The notes under the pieces are model-generated. The model was not told the origin of the DNA. It ran no database searches and was given only the letters and a program-made list of their open reading frames with translations. Of a stretch of DNA of 63,899 bases, positions 7,771 through 17,916 are shown piece after piece. This DNA comes from an uncultured Pelagibacteraceae bacterium. GTDB taxonomy: Bacteria > Pseudomonadota > Alphaproteobacteria > Pelagibacterales > Pelagibacteraceae. The translations under genes were made by a program, and so were the position numbers. The stretch lies in the NCBI GenBank assembly GCA_902632445.1, contig CACPCL010000005.1, forward strand, positions 1-63,899. The letters run 5' to 3'. Each line of letters opens with the position of its first letter. Positions within the stretch are counted from its first letter, which is position 1.

Positions 7771-10323
7771 ATGAAAAAAAAAATCATCATTACAGGTGGT
7801 CTTGGATATATCGGAACAGAGCTTTGTAAACTTTATTCAGGTGTTAGCTGGCATCATGATATTACAGTAATAGATAACAGATTTATATCTGAGAGAGTAA
7901 ATCAAATTCGTAATTGGAACATGAATTTTGTTCATGGGGATATACTGGATAAAAATTTTATTAACATGCATTTTAAAGATGTTGATGTTGTACATCACCT
8001 AGCAGGCGTAACTGATGTTCCTAGGACTAAAAGTGAAGCCAATAGATTTCAAGATGAAAAAATTATTAATGTAGGTCAAACTGGTACCCAAAATATTTTA
8101 GAAGCAATAGGTAAAAACTGTAAAATTATTTTTCCATCCACGCATGTGGTCTTTGAGGGTTTGAACGAGGTTAAGAAAAATATCCAAGAGGATGAAGCAA
8201 CTAAGCCAATATTAAGTTATTCAACATCGAAAGCATTTAATGAAAAGCAACTCAAAGCTTCAGGTAAAAATTATATAATTTTAAGACTTGGTTCGGTTTA
8301 TGGATATTCAACGGACTCAACACGTATAGATATAATGCCAAATTTGTTTTCTAAAATTGCATCTCAGAACGGAACTTTGAAACTGTTTGCAGGCGGACGT
8401 CAAATTAAAAGTTTGGTGCCATTAGTTGATGTAGCAAGATGTTTTAAATTTATGGAGGAAAAAACTGAAATTAATTCTGAGATTTTTAACTTAACTAAAG
8501 ATACTTTAACTGTAAAAGAGGTCGCTCAAATTTGTAAAAAACACAACTCTAAAATTTTACTAAAAGAGACAAATGATGAAGTTCCAAATTTAGGATTTTC
8601 TTTATCTAATAAAAAATTACTAAATACAGGATTTAAATTTCTATACAATTTAGATCAAAGCATAAAAGAGATGATACAGAAATGGTCAAAGCAGAAAATA
8701 GTCCAAGATTTGGAGTATGTGAAGAAAGGTGAAAATTTATTCTCAGATAACCGGGGTACAATTAGCAATCATGAGCTAACAGAGCCAATTAATTTAATTG
8801 GTCTAATAGACTCTAAAAAAGGAACGATAAGAGCAAATCACTATCATCCTCAACAAGAACAAAAATGTTTGTTTACTAAAGGTCAAATAATTGAAATTTT
8901 TCAGGATATTGTAAATCCATATTCACCTAAAATTACTCAAGTTGTAAATGCAGGTGAACTTTCAGTTATAAAACCAAATGTTGCTCATGCAATGGTGTTT
9001 TCAAAAGACACTACATTCTTAAATTTAGTTAGAGGAGAAAGAGATCACGAAAATTATGGAATTACTCACACGATAAAACACGTTTTTGTAGATGAAAAAG
9101 AAAAAAATTTGTTGTTAAGTTGTTACAAATTTGATTGTAGATCTTGCGGTAACACGAATTTAAAGAGAGTCGTTTCATTAGGCTATCAGCCTTTAGCAAA
9201 TAATTTACTAACAAAGAAAAATGATAAATGTGAATTATACCCGCTAGAAGTAAATTTTTGTGAAAAATGCTACAATTGTCAATTATCAGTATCAGTAGAT
9301 CCAAAAAAAATGTTCTCAAACTACTTATATACTTCCTCAACTTCTAGAGTATTTAGAAATCATTTTGTTCAAGCTGCAAAAAAATATCAAACAGAGTTGA
9401 AGTTAAATAAAAATAAATCTTATATAATTGATATTGGCAGCAACGATGGTGTAGCCTTAAAACCATTTTTAGATTTAGGTTTTAAAAAAGTTTTAGGTAT
9501 TGAGCCTGCAAAAAATCTAGCAAAACTTGCAAATAAAAATAAAATCAAAACTTTTAATGGTTTTTTAGAGAAAAAAAATCTAAAAAAAATAAAAAAAAAT
9601 GCAGACTTAATTTTAGCATCTAATGTATTCGCTCACTCTGACAAACTAAAAGAAATGGCAGAATGCATGTTAAGCCTACTAAGTAAAAAAGGTACTATAG
9701 TGATTGAAGTACAATATTTGATTAATACTTTAAAAGATTTAACTTTTGATAATATTTATCATGAACATTACAATTATTGGACACTTACTTCTTTAGTAAA
9801 TTTCTTTGACAATTTAAATGCAAAAATAGTCAAATCTGAATTAGTAGACACCCATGGTGGTTCTATTAGAATTTATGTTAAAAATAATAAAAAAGCTAAA
9901 GTTGAAAAAAGTGTTCGTCAAATGCTCAAAGAAGAAGAAAAATTTGGAGTGAAAAAATTTGAAACTTATAAAGAATTCGGTGAAAAAGTTTATAGAATAA
10001 GAGATAATGTAAGAAAAAATATAAAGAATTTAAAATATAAAAATAAATTAGTAATTGGTTATGGTGCTCCAGCAAAAGCTACGACAGCATTAAATTTTTT
10101 TGGTATATCAAAAGAAATTGATTTCGTAATTGAGGATAATAAATTAAAGCATAATAAATTTATACCAGGTGTAAATATTGAAATAAAAAATAAAAAAAGC
10201 GTAAAAGATAAAAATAATACAATTATCGTACTTGCATGGAATTTTTACGATGATATAAAAAAAAGTAACTCAAAACTTTCTGATAAAATTATAAATATAA
10301 AAGATTTAGAGGCTAATAACTAG
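7771..10323 (+). CDS. Three-part sugar enzyme: NAD-dependent epimerase/dehydratase + cupin + SAM-dependent C-methyltransferase
   Basis: 850 residues with three recognisable parts. Residues 1 to about 310 are an extended SDR nucleotide-sugar epimerase/dehydratase: NAD-binding GGLGYIG at 9-15 and active-site Tyr150-xxx-Lys154 (YSTSK). Residues about 325-440 are a cupin with metal-ligand candidates His357, His359, Glu363 and His406, like sugar isomerases and epimerases. Residues 451-850 follow the NDP-hexose C-methyltransferase layout: a zinc site (Cys456, Cys459, Cys497, Cys500), SAM motif DIGSNDG at 554-560 and the C-terminal block GYGAPAKA at 763-770. Together they could make a branched deoxysugar from one NDP-sugar. 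I see no internal stop or frameshift, so the fusion looks real. It overlaps the convergent zinc-ribbon gene by 11 bases. The substrate is unknown. Confidence 0.85.
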   Translation: MKKKIIITGGLGYIGTELCKLYSGVSWHHDITVIDNRFISERVNQIRNWNMNFVHGDILDKNFINMHFKDVDVVHHLAGVTDVPRTKSEANRFQDEKIINVGQTGTQNILEAIGKNCKIIFPSTHVVFEGLNEVKKNIQEDEATKPILSYSTSKAFNEKQLKASGKNYIILRLGSVYGYSTDSTRIDIMPNLFSKIASQNGTLKLFAGGRQIKSLVPLVDVARCFKFMEEKTEINSEIFNLTKDTLTVKEVAQICKKHNSKILLKETNDEVPNLGFSLSNKKLLNTGFKFLYNLDQSIKEMIQKWSKQKIVQDLEYVKKGENLFSDNRGTISNHELTEPINLIGLIDSKKGTIRANHYHPQQEQKCLFTKGQIIEIFQDIVNPYSPKITQVVNAGELSVIKPNVAHAMVFSKDTTFLNLVRGERDHENYGITHTIKHVFVDEKEKNLLLSCYKFDCRSCGNTNLKRVVSLGYQPLANNLLTKKNDKCELYPLEVNFCEKCYNCQLSVSVDPKKMFSNYLYTSSTSRVFRNHFVQAAKKYQTELKLNKNKSYIIDIGSNDGVALKPFLDLGFKKVLGIEPAKNLAKLANKNKIKTFNGFLEKKNLKKIKKNADLILASNVFAHSDKLKEMAECMLSLLSKKGTIVIEVQYLINTLKDLTFDNIYHEHYNYWTLTSLVNFFDNLNAKIVKSELVDTHGGSIRIYVKNNKKAKVEKSVRQMLKEEEKFGVKKFETYKEFGEKVYRIRDNVRKNIKNLKYKNKLVIGYGAPAKATTALNFFGISKEIDFVIEDNKLKHNKFIPGVNIEIKNKKSVKDKNNTIIVLAWNFYDDIKKSNSKLSDKIINIKDLEANN

Positions 10324-10846
10324 TAATTAAATTCTTCCAAATTTCAAAAATATTCCTCATGCTTTCAAAAAAATATGTTAGATAAAATTCCGTAATTGGA
10401 AATGTAGAAACTATAAAGTCTTGAGAAAAGTATAATATTCGAGAAAAAGCAATAGAAAAAATAATTAAAAAAATTAGTGTATTGTAAAAACCAAAAGAAA
10501 CCTTCTCTTTTTTATTTTGTAAAATATTTTTTTGCGGCTTCAGTTCTCCAATTTTAATACCATGCTTTTTTGCTAAATATTCAGGTGAGTACAAACTTAT
10601 TTCTCGTATTTTTTTTGTAGCAACCTTTTTAGTTTTTTTTGGTTTTTGTATTTTTCGATTTATAGGTCGAGGTTTTGAAACTGTTTTTCTAGAAGAAGAA
10701 AATGATTGTGTTTTTCCAATAATATTTATTGGAAATTGTTTCCATTTATTACCACAAGATCCACATTGTACTATTCTGCCAGCTGCCGTAATTGCATTGT
10801 CTGGAACCACAAACTTTTTTCCGCATGAGTTACAAGATAAAATCAT
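10313..10846 (-). CDS. Zinc-ribbon (MJ0042-type) domain protein with C-terminal membrane helix
   Basis: 177 residues. The N-terminus is a zinc ribbon with Cys5, Cys8, Cys28 and Cys31 (MILSCNSCGKKF ... VQCGSCGNKW), the pattern of the MJ0042 finger family common in alphaproteobacteria. A long basic, lysine-rich linker follows (residues 50-90). Around residues 122-140 is a hydrophobic stretch (NTLIFLIIFSIAFSRILYF) that is probably a transmembrane segment, followed by an aromatic-rich tail. The role of the family is not established; a membrane-anchored regulator or assembly factor is possible. It is transcribed away from the tRNA pair and its 3' end overlaps the fusion gene by 11 bases. Confidence 0.75.
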   Translation of the reverse strand: MILSCNSCGKKFVVPDNAITAAGRIVQCGSCGNKWKQFPINIIGKTQSFSSSRKTVSKPRPINRKIQKPKKTKKVATKKIREISLYSPEYLAKKHGIKIGELKPQKNILQNKKEKVSFGFYNTLIFLIIFSIAFSRILYFSQDFIVSTFPITEFYLTYFFESMRNIFEIWKNLITSY

Positions 10847-10946
10847 AATATATCAATAATACTGCTATTTATATAAATTACACTAGAAATTAAATACTTT
10901 TTTACTTTATAAAGTTTTTATTGTATATCTCGTTTTTATTTAATAA

Positions 10947-11022
10947 GGGCGGTTAGCTCAGTTGGTAGAGCATCTCGTTTACACCGAGAGGGTCATAGGT
11001 TCGAGTCCTTTACCGCCCACCA
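10947..11022 (+). tRNA. tRNA-Val (UAC)
   Basis: Acceptor GGGCGGT (10947-10953) pairs with ACCGCCC (11012-11018), with encoded ACCA (11019-11022). The anticodon stem TCTCG/CGAGA encloses loop TTTACAC, giving anticodon TAC. The D-arm (GCTCAGTTGGTAGAGC) and T-loop TTCGAGT are standard. The 100 bases upstream, to the zinc-ribbon gene, hold no gene and no clear promoter beyond A+T-rich hexamers. Confidence 0.97.
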
Positions 11023-11031
11023 TTGAATAGT

Positions 11032-11109
11032 GGGGGTGTAGCTCAGCTTGGTTAGAGCGCCTGCCTGTCACGCAGGAGGTCGCGGGTTCGAGTCCCGTCA
11101 CTCCCGCCA
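11032..11109 (+). tRNA. tRNA-Asp (GUC)
   Basis: Acceptor GGGGGTG (11032-11038) pairs with CACTCCC (11099-11105) with one G-U, then discriminator G and encoded CCA (11107-11109). The anticodon stem CCTGC/GCAGG encloses loop CTGTCAC, anticodon GTC. It lies 9 bases after tRNA-Val, so the two are surely cotranscribed. Confidence 0.97.
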
Positions 11110-11114
11110 CTTAT

Positions 11115-11129
11115 TGATAATGATTTTCA
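11115..11129. promoter_or_regulatory. Fur-box-like inverted repeat upstream of the nuo operon
   Basis: TGATAATGATTTTCA matches the 7-1-7 Fur-type consensus TGATAAT-N-ATTATCA at 13 of 14 defined positions. It begins 6 bases after tRNA-Asp and lies about 145 bases before nuoA. The rest of the gap, 11130-11274, holds no gene that I can see. The match could be a chance product of A+T-rich DNA or could bind an iron- or manganese-responsive Fur-family regulator. Confidence 0.3.
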
Positions 11130-11274
11130 TGTAGAAAGATATAAATCAACAATTATAGATCAACATAAATGCTTCTTTCTGTCCTGTACTCTTAAGCTGT
11201 AAATGTTATAAGTAACAATAATTAATATAAGAATCCTCAAACTACGGTATTGGGGTAGGTATTAATAAAACAAA

Positions 11275-11643
11275 ATGATTTATAATTTTTTATCAGAATA
11301 CTTATCAATAATAATATTTTTATTTATTGCTCTATTTTTAAGTATAGGATTCATCCTAGCTAATTATTTAGCATCTCCATCCAATCCAGATCCAGAAAAG
11401 CTTTCAGCCTATGAGTGTGGATTTGAGGCTTTTGATGACTCTAGAATGGAGTTCGATGTTCGTTTTTATTTGGTAGCTATATTATTTATAATATTTGATC
11501 TTGAAATAGCATTTCTTTTCCCCTGGGCGATATCTTTAGGGAGTCTTGGGGCATTAGGTTTTTGGTCTATGATGGTTTTTCTATCCATCTTAACAATTGG
11601 ATTTATATATGAGTGGAAAAAAGGAGCTTTAGAATGGGAGTAA
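11275..11643 (+). CDS. nuoA: NADH-quinone oxidoreductase subunit A
   Basis: Small membrane subunit of respiratory complex I that contributes to the quinone-site loop. It has 122 residues and three transmembrane helices (about 8-30, 65-85, 92-113); the conserved loop [15 protein letters not shown] contains the family Cys. First gene of a complete nuoA-N operon. Its 3' end overlaps nuoB by 10 bases. Confidence 0.97.
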   Translation: MIYNFLSEYLSIIIFLFIALFLSIGFILANYLASPSNPDPEKLSAYECGFEAFDDSRMEFDVRFYLVAILFIIFDLEIAFLFPWAISLGSLGALGFWSMMVFLSILTIGFIYEWKKGALEWE

Positions 11644-12170
11644 AAATTGATTTAAGTTCAGAAAAAGAAAAGAAAATTCCAGAGGAATTCAAGGAACTTG
11701 CAAAAGATTTTGCAGAAAAGGGTTTCATAACAACTTCGTCTGCAAATTTAGTTAATTGGGCTAGAACAGGCTCCTTACACTGGATGACTTTTGGATTAGC
11801 TTGTTGTGCTGTTGAAATGATGCAGACATCAATGCCAAGATACGATCTAGAGAGATTTGGTGCAGCACCAAGAGCATCACCAAGACAATCAGATGTAATG
11901 ATTGTTGCTGGGACATTAACAAACAAAATGGCTCCAGCTTTAAGAAAAGTTTATGATCAAATGCCCGAACCAAGATACGTGGTATCAATGGGAAGCTGTG
12001 CGAATGGCGGTGGTTATTATCATTACTCTTACTCCGTAGTAAGAGGATGTGATAAAATTGTTCCCGTAGATATTTATATTCCTGGATGCCCACCATCTGC
12101 AGAGGCCCTTCTATATGGAATTTTACAATTGCAAAAAAAGATTAGAAGAGAGGGAAACATACAAAGATAA
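11634..12170 (+). CDS. nuoB: NADH-quinone oxidoreductase subunit B
   Basis: Peripheral subunit that carries iron-sulfur cluster N2, the last electron carrier before quinone. The start is ATG 11634 (178 residues), preceded by AAGGAG at a suitable distance; a GTG seven codons upstream is also in frame. Cluster ligands are Cys57, Cys58 ([10 protein letters not shown]), Cys122 (GSCANGG) and Cys152 (PGCPPS). Its stop shares one base with the nuoC start. Confidence 0.97.
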   Translation: MGVKIDLSSEKEKKIPEEFKELAKDFAEKGFITTSSANLVNWARTGSLHWMTFGLACCAVEMMQTSMPRYDLERFGAAPRASPRQSDVMIVAGTLTNKMAPALRKVYDQMPEPRYVVSMGSCANGGGYYHYSYSVVRGCDKIVPVDIYIPGCPPSAEALLYGILQLQKKIRREGNIQR

Positions 12171-12784
12171 TGATAGAAAATATAAAAAAACTTGAAAATA
12201 TAATTAATTCTGAGCTTACAAGCAAAATTCAAAGTTCAATAATTGAAAATGATGAATTAAAAATTGAAATAAATGATAATGATTTAATTGAAGTTGTTCA
12301 GTTTTTAAAATCTAATGAAAAATGCAAGTTTAGACAATTAATAGATATTGCAGGGGTAGACTACCCTGATGAGGAAAAGAGATTTCAATTAGTTTATCTT
12401 TTTCTTTCACATGAATACAATTTTAGAATAAAGGTTTTGATAAATTTTGAAACCAATCAAGTGATAAATTCGTTAACAAAAATTTTTCCTTCAGCTAACT
12501 GGATGGAAAGAGAGGTTTTTGATATGTATGGCGTAAAGTTTAAAAATCACCCTGACTTAAGAAGAATATTAACTGATTATGGGTTCAAAGGGCATCCTTT
12601 GAGAAAAGATTTCCCACTTACTGGTTTTAATGAGGTTCGCTATAGCGAGAAAGAAAAAAAAGTTATTTACGAGCCAGTTAAGCTTGAACAAAACTACAGA
12701 AATTTTGATTTTGAAAGTCCTTGGGAAGGAACTGACTATATAAAAGAAATTAAACAAAAAGAAAAAGATGGTAAAAAAAACTAA
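12170..12784 (+). CDS. nuoC: NADH-quinone oxidoreductase subunit C
   Basis: 30-kDa-type peripheral subunit of complex I, 204 residues, with the family signature around residues 108-150 ([16 protein letters not shown], then [10 protein letters not shown]). It is a separate gene, not fused to nuoD as in enterobacteria. It overlaps nuoB by 1 base and nuoD by 17 bases, which suggests translational coupling. Confidence 0.97.
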   Translation: MIENIKKLENIINSELTSKIQSSIIENDELKIEINDNDLIEVVQFLKSNEKCKFRQLIDIAGVDYPDEEKRFQLVYLFLSHEYNFRIKVLINFETNQVINSLTKIFPSANWMEREVFDMYGVKFKNHPDLRRILTDYGFKGHPLRKDFPLTGFNEVRYSEKEKKVIYEPVKLEQNYRNFDFESPWEGTDYIKEIKQKEKDGKKN

Positions 12785-13943
12785 GTCATTAAATTTAAAT
12801 TTTGGACCTCAACATCCAGCAGCGCACGGTGTGTTAAGACTTATATTAGAACTAGATGGTGAGGTTGTTGAGAAAGCTGATCCGCATATTGGATTACTTC
12901 ATAGGGGAACTGAAAAGCTTATTGAGCAAAAAACATACACTCAGGCCCTACCATATTTTGATAGATTAGATTATGTTGCACCAATGAATCAAGAGCATGC
13001 TTTTGCTCTTGCCGCTGAAAAGTTACTTAATATTGAAGTTCCTATTAGGGCAAAATACATAAGAGTAATTTTTTGTGAAATTGGGAGAATTCTCAGTCAT
13101 ATACTTAACGTTACTACACAAGCATTAGATGTAGGAGCTTTGACACCATCTTTATGGGGGTTTGAAGAACGAGAAACGTTGATGACTTTTTATGAAAGAG
13201 CATCAGGATCAAGACTACATGCAAATTATTTTAGAACAGGAGGAGTTCATCAAGATATACCTTTAAAATTAATCGAAGATATAGAAAAATTTTGTAAATC
13301 TTTTCCCAAGATTATAGATGACTTAGAAGGATTACTAACTGATAATCGAATTTTTAAACAACGAAATGTGGAGATTGGAATAGTTTCTAAACAAGAAGCT
13401 TTGGATCACAGTTTTTCAGGAGTAATGTTAAGAGGCTCTGGCGTGGCTTGGGATTTAAGAAGGTCTCAACCATATGAAATATATAAAGATTTAGATTTTA
13501 AAATTCCGATTGGGAAAAACGGCGATTGTTATGATCGTTATCTGTGTAGAATTGAGGAAATGAGAGAAAGTGTAAAAATTATTATACAATGTATAGAGAA
13601 GCTTCCTAAAGGTCCTGTAAAATCAATTGATGGAAAAATATCTCCACCTAATAGAGAAGATTTAAAACAATCCATGGAGGCTTTAATTCATCATTTCAAA
13701 TTATTTACAGAGGGTTATAGAGTTCCAAAAGGTGATGTTTACTCTGCTGTAGAGGCTCCCAAAGGTGAGTTTGGAGTTTACTTAATTTCAGATGGAAGCA
13801 ATAAACCATATAGATGCAAAATTAGAGCACCAGGTTTTTCACATCTCCAAGCTATGGATTATTTAATTAGAGGACACATGTTAGCCGATGTTCCAGCCGT
13901 TTTAGGTTCTTTAGATATAGTATTCGGAGAGGTTGACAGATGA
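12768..13943 (+). CDS. nuoD: NADH-quinone oxidoreductase subunit D
   Basis: 49-kDa subunit that forms the quinone-binding cavity with NuoB. It has 391 residues, the normal length. Recognisable segments are [15 protein letters not shown] near the N-terminus, [12 protein letters not shown], and the C-terminal DIVFGEVDR. The start ATG lies inside the 3' end of nuoC, and nuoE begins 4 bases before its stop. Confidence 0.98.
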   Translation: MVKKTKSLNLNFGPQHPAAHGVLRLILELDGEVVEKADPHIGLLHRGTEKLIEQKTYTQALPYFDRLDYVAPMNQEHAFALAAEKLLNIEVPIRAKYIRVIFCEIGRILSHILNVTTQALDVGALTPSLWGFEERETLMTFYERASGSRLHANYFRTGGVHQDIPLKLIEDIEKFCKSFPKIIDDLEGLLTDNRIFKQRNVEIGIVSKQEALDHSFSGVMLRGSGVAWDLRRSQPYEIYKDLDFKIPIGKNGDCYDRYLCRIEEMRESVKIIIQCIEKLPKGPVKSIDGKISPPNREDLKQSMEALIHHFKLFTEGYRVPKGDVYSAVEAPKGEFGVYLISDGSNKPYRCKIRAPGFSHLQAMDYLIRGHMLADVPAVLGSLDIVFGEVDR

Positions 13944-14545
13944 GTTTAAAAAAAATTCATGATGATCAACCAAAAGAATTTAAATTTTCAAATGAGAATT
14001 TAAAAAAAGCTGAAAATATTTTGAAAAGATATCCCGAGAAAAATAAAAAAAGTGCAGTGATGCCATTTCTATATCTCGCTCAAAGACAGAATAACAACTG
14101 GATACCTTTGGCTGCTATGAAGTATATCGCAAAATTTTTATCAATGCCTTATATATCCGTCTACGAGATTGCAACTTTTTATACAATGTATAACTTAGCT
14201 CCAGTAGGCAAATATTTTGTACAGGTATGTACAACTACACCATGTCTTCTCAGAGGATCAGATAAAATTGTAAAGTTATGTAAAGAAAAAATTTCTCACA
14301 AGGAAAACGAAATTTCAAAAAAAGGAAACTGTTCTTGGATGGAAGTAGAATGTTTAGGAGCTTGCGTTAGCGCCCCTATGATACAAATCAACGACGATTA
14401 TTATGAAGATTTAGATGAAAAGAGCACGATAAAGATACTAGACTCTATTTTAAATGATAAGCCCTTGAAACCTGGTTCCTTTAGAGGAAGAAAAAATACA
14501 GCGCCAGAAAATAAACCGGTCTTAAATGGAGAAAAACATGCTTAA
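13940..14545 (+). CDS. nuoE: NADH-quinone oxidoreductase subunit E
   Basis: 24-kDa subunit with the off-pathway [2Fe-2S] cluster N1a. It has 201 residues. Cluster ligands lie in CTTTPC (first Cys pair) and [10 protein letters not shown] (second pair). An extra lysine/proline-rich tail of about 30 residues follows the fold. It overlaps nuoD by 4 bases and nuoF by 8. Confidence 0.97.
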   Translation: MSLKKIHDDQPKEFKFSNENLKKAENILKRYPEKNKKSAVMPFLYLAQRQNNNWIPLAAMKYIAKFLSMPYISVYEIATFYTMYNLAPVGKYFVQVCTTTPCLLRGSDKIVKLCKEKISHKENEISKKGNCSWMEVECLGACVSAPMIQINDDYYEDLDEKSTIKILDSILNDKPLKPGSFRGRKNTAPENKPVLNGEKHA

Positions 14546-15869
14546 AAAAGAAGATAAAATTTTTAAAAATCTTTATAATGAACATGGTTGGGAAATAGAA
14601 AACGCAATCAAAAGAGATGATTGGAAAAATACAAAAGATTTAATTTCTAGAGGTAGGGAATGGATTATAAATGAGGTTAAAACTTCAGAATTAAGAGGAA
14701 GAGGTGGAGCAGGTTTTTCAACTGGTTTAAAATGGTCATTTACTCCAAAAGATGTTGGATCTAGACCACATTACTTAGTAATTAATGCAGATGAGTCAGA
14801 ACCTGGAACTTGCAAGGACAGAGATATTTTAAGATTTGAACCTCAAAAGTTGATTGAAGGTTGTTTAATAGCTGGTTTCGCAGTTAATGCCCATGTCTGT
14901 TACATTTATATTAGAGGAGAATATATTAACGAAGGTAAAAGGTTACAAGAAGCAATCGATCAAGCATACGAAAAAAATTATTTAGGTAAAAATGCATGTG
15001 GAACTGGTTGGGAATTTGATATCTTTATTCATTACGGAGCCGGGGCCTATATTTGTGGAGAAGAAACAGCTTTACTAGAAAGTATTGAAGGTAACAAAGG
15101 TCAACCTAGATTGAAACCGCCATTTCCAGCACTAGTAGGTCTTTATGGGTGTCCAACAATAGTAAATAATGTAGAAACTATTGCTGTGGTTCCTACGATC
15201 CTCAGAAGAGGTGGAAAATGGTTTGCTTCGATTGGAAAACCTAAAAACACTGGCACGAAAATTTTTTGTATTTCAGGAAATGTTAACTCCCCATGTAACG
15301 TTGAGGAAGAAATGGGAATTCCTCTTAAAGAATTAATTGAAAAACATGCAGGGGGTGTTGTTGGCGGTTGGGATAATCTTCAAGCAGTTATCCCTGGCGG
15401 CTCATCTATGCCTTTATTATCCAAAAAAATTTGTGATACCATTACTATGGATTTTGACTCTCTAATTGAAAATAAAAGTGGATTAGGTACGGCAGGTATA
15501 GTTGTTATTAATAAGGATCAAGACATCGTTGCTTGCATGGCAAGAATAGCTAGATTTTACAAACATGAAAGCTGCGGTCAATGTACTCCTTGTAGAGAAG
15601 GATCAGGTTGGATGTGGAGAATACTTGATAGGGTAGTAAAAAGAAAAGCTACTTTTAGTGATATAAACTTATTATCAGATGTTACAAAACAAATTGAAGG
15701 CCATACTATTTGTGCGTTTGGAGAAGGTTCTGCCTGGCCGGTGCAAGGTTTATTAAGACATTTTAGAAAAGAAATCGATAGTAGATGTAGAGATGAACCA
15801 TTAATAAAGAAAAAAATAGATAACCCTTATTTAGTAGATCAACATTTGTTGGAGAATAAGAATGCCTAA
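14538..15869 (+). CDS. nuoF: NADH-quinone oxidoreductase subunit F
   Basis: 51-kDa subunit that binds NADH and FMN and holds cluster N3. The start is chosen at ATG 14538 (443 residues) because GGAG sits about 8 bases before it; an ATG at 14526 is also in frame and would add four residues. The nucleotide-binding segment [14 protein letters not shown] and the cluster motif [12 protein letters not shown] with a later Cys are clear. It overlaps nuoG by 8 bases. Confidence 0.97.
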   Translation: MLKKEDKIFKNLYNEHGWEIENAIKRDDWKNTKDLISRGREWIINEVKTSELRGRGGAGFSTGLKWSFTPKDVGSRPHYLVINADESEPGTCKDRDILRFEPQKLIEGCLIAGFAVNAHVCYIYIRGEYINEGKRLQEAIDQAYEKNYLGKNACGTGWEFDIFIHYGAGAYICGEETALLESIEGNKGQPRLKPPFPALVGLYGCPTIVNNVETIAVVPTILRRGGKWFASIGKPKNTGTKIFCISGNVNSPCNVEEEMGIPLKELIEKHAGGVVGGWDNLQAVIPGGSSMPLLSKKICDTITMDFDSLIENKSGLGTAGIVVINKDQDIVACMARIARFYKHESCGQCTPCREGSGWMWRILDRVVKRKATFSDINLLSDVTKQIEGHTICAFGEGSAWPVQGLLRHFRKEIDSRCRDEPLIKKKIDNPYLVDQHLLENKNA

Positions 15870-17916
15870 AATCACTATTAATGGAAAAGAAATCGAATTC
15901 GAAAAAGGTATGACCGTGCTCCAAGCATGCGAGCTAGCTAATGTAGAAATACCAAGATTTTGTTATCATGAAAAATTATCAATAGCTGGAAATTGTAGAA
16001 TGTGTTTAGTGGAGATGGAAAAATCACAAAAACCGATAGCCTCATGTGCAATGCCTGCAGCTGAAGGTATGAATATAAAAACAAACACTGCATTTGTCGA
16101 AAAAGCAAGAAAAGGAGTAATGGAATTTTTATTAGCTAACCATCCTTTAGATTGTCCAGTTTGTGATCAAGGAGGAGAGTGCGATTTACAAGATCAATCA
16201 ATGTATTACGGAGTGGATAAATCGAGATTTGTAGAAAATAAGAGACAAGTAAAAGAAAAATACATGGGCCCACTTATAAAAACTCAAATGACTAGATGCA
16301 TTCACTGTACAAGATGCGTGAGGTTTGCCACAGAAGTCGCTGGTGTGCCTGAGATTGGAGCGATTGGACGTGGAGAGAACATGGAAATTACAACATATTT
16401 AGAACAAGCAATGGAGTCTGAACTTTCAGCTAACGTTATAGATTTGTGTCCTGTTGGAGCTCTTACATCAAAACCCTATGCATTTGAGGCGAGACCCTGG
16501 GAATTAAAAAAAACAGAGAGCATTGATGTAATGGATGCTGTAGGCTCAAATATTAGAGTAGATACGTACAATTGGGAAGTGAAAAGAGTTTTACCTAGAC
16601 TAAATAATGATATTAATGAGGAATGGATTTCTGATAAAACACGATACTCATGCGATGGGCTTCTTAAACAAAGGCTTGAAGTACCTTATATTAAAAAAAA
16701 TAACAAACTCGAGAGGTCCACTTGGGATGAAGCTATTTCTCTAATAGTAGATAAAATTCGATTAGTAAATCCAAATGAAATAGCTGGCCATATAGGAGAT
16801 ATGGTCAATTTAGAAAATGCACTAAGCTTTAAAAAATTTTTTTCAATTTTAAAAAGTAATAATTTAGAGTTTAGAGAAAGAGAATTTTATATAAATTCCT
16901 CAGAAAAAAGTAATTACATATTTAATTCTTCAATTAAAGGGATAGAAGAGTCAGACCTAATTCTTTTAATAGGTACTAATCCTAGACATGAGGCAACTAT
17001 GCTAAACGCGAGAATAAGAAAAGTATTTGCAAAAAGAAATGTTCCTATTTTTTCCATTGGTGATCCTGGAGACCTTACTTACAATTATAATGTTATCGGA
17101 AAAAATACAGACGATATAAAGAAAATACTTAAAAAAGAGGGTGAATTTTCAAAAAACCTATCTTCTTCAAAAAAACCAATTATCATTATAGGTGAGTCGG
17201 TATTAGAATTAAAAAGCGGTAAATATATTTTAGAAGAACTTAAAAACTTTTTAAAAAAAAATAATTTAATCACTAAGGAATGGAATTCTTTTAACTTTTT
17301 ACCACAAAACGCCTCTACAGTTGGTTTAATTGATCTAAAAATTTTATCTAAGGAGAACGAAGAAAATTTATCCTTTTTTGAAAAATTAAAAAATAATCAT
17401 TTTAAAATATTATATTTATTAGGGTCAGATAACTTAGAAATTAAAAAAAATGATGAGTTTATAATTTATCAAGGTAGTCACGGTGATAGAGGTGCTGAGA
17501 TAGCTGATTTAGTTCTACCCAGCGCTGCATTTACTGAACAAAATGGACTTTATGAAAATTTAGAGGGAAGAGTTCAAGAATGTAAAAAAGCCTCCTATCC
17601 TATCGGTGAGGCACTAGAAGATTGGAAAATATTTAATCTAATATTAAAAAAGTTAGATAAAAATGAAAATTTATCAAATTTTGAGTCATTGAGAAAAGAA
17701 GTTTTAAATTTGATACCTAATTTTACAAAATTGAACGATTTACCAAGTTTTAATGAGAGTGGAGTCAAAGATCTATCCTCTAATATTGTGAACGAAGAAG
17801 TTTACATTAGAGATTTGGATTATTATTATACAAACTCAATTTCAAGAGCTTCTAAAACCATGAGCGAATGCCGTCAAATTAAACAAAACTCAAAAAAAAC
17901 TGGTACGGATAATTAA
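15862..17916 (+). CDS. nuoG: NADH-quinone oxidoreductase subunit G
   Basis: 75-kDa subunit carrying clusters N1b, N4 and N5. It has 684 residues. The N-terminal ferredoxin-like part has the [2Fe-2S] ligands in [17 protein letters not shown]; then come the His-containing motif [15 protein letters not shown] and the four-Cys segment [13 protein letters not shown]. The C-terminal half is a degenerate molybdopterin-oxidoreductase-like domain ([12 protein letters not shown]). The N-terminal half is more conserved in appearance; the C-terminus is lysine-rich and variable. Confidence 0.97.
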   Translation: MPKITINGKEIEFEKGMTVLQACELANVEIPRFCYHEKLSIAGNCRMCLVEMEKSQKPIASCAMPAAEGMNIKTNTAFVEKARKGVMEFLLANHPLDCPVCDQGGECDLQDQSMYYGVDKSRFVENKRQVKEKYMGPLIKTQMTRCIHCTRCVRFATEVAGVPEIGAIGRGENMEITTYLEQAMESELSANVIDLCPVGALTSKPYAFEARPWELKKTESIDVMDAVGSNIRVDTYNWEVKRVLPRLNNDINEEWISDKTRYSCDGLLKQRLEVPYIKKNNKLERSTWDEAISLIVDKIRLVNPNEIAGHIGDMVNLENALSFKKFFSILKSNNLEFREREFYINSSEKSNYIFNSSIKGIEESDLILLIGTNPRHEATMLNARIRKVFAKRNVPIFSIGDPGDLTYNYNVIGKNTDDIKKILKKEGEFSKNLSSSKKPIIIIGESVLELKSGKYILEELKNFLKKNNLITKEWNSFNFLPQNASTVGLIDLKILSKENEENLSFFEKLKNNHFKILYLLGSDNLEIKKNDEFIIYQGSHGDRGAEIADLVLPSAAFTEQNGLYENLEGRVQECKKASYPIGEALEDWKIFNLILKKLDKNENLSNFESLRKEVLNLIPNFTKLNDLPSFNESGVKDLSSNIVNEEVYIRDLDYYYTNSISRASKTMSECRQIKQNSKKTGTDN

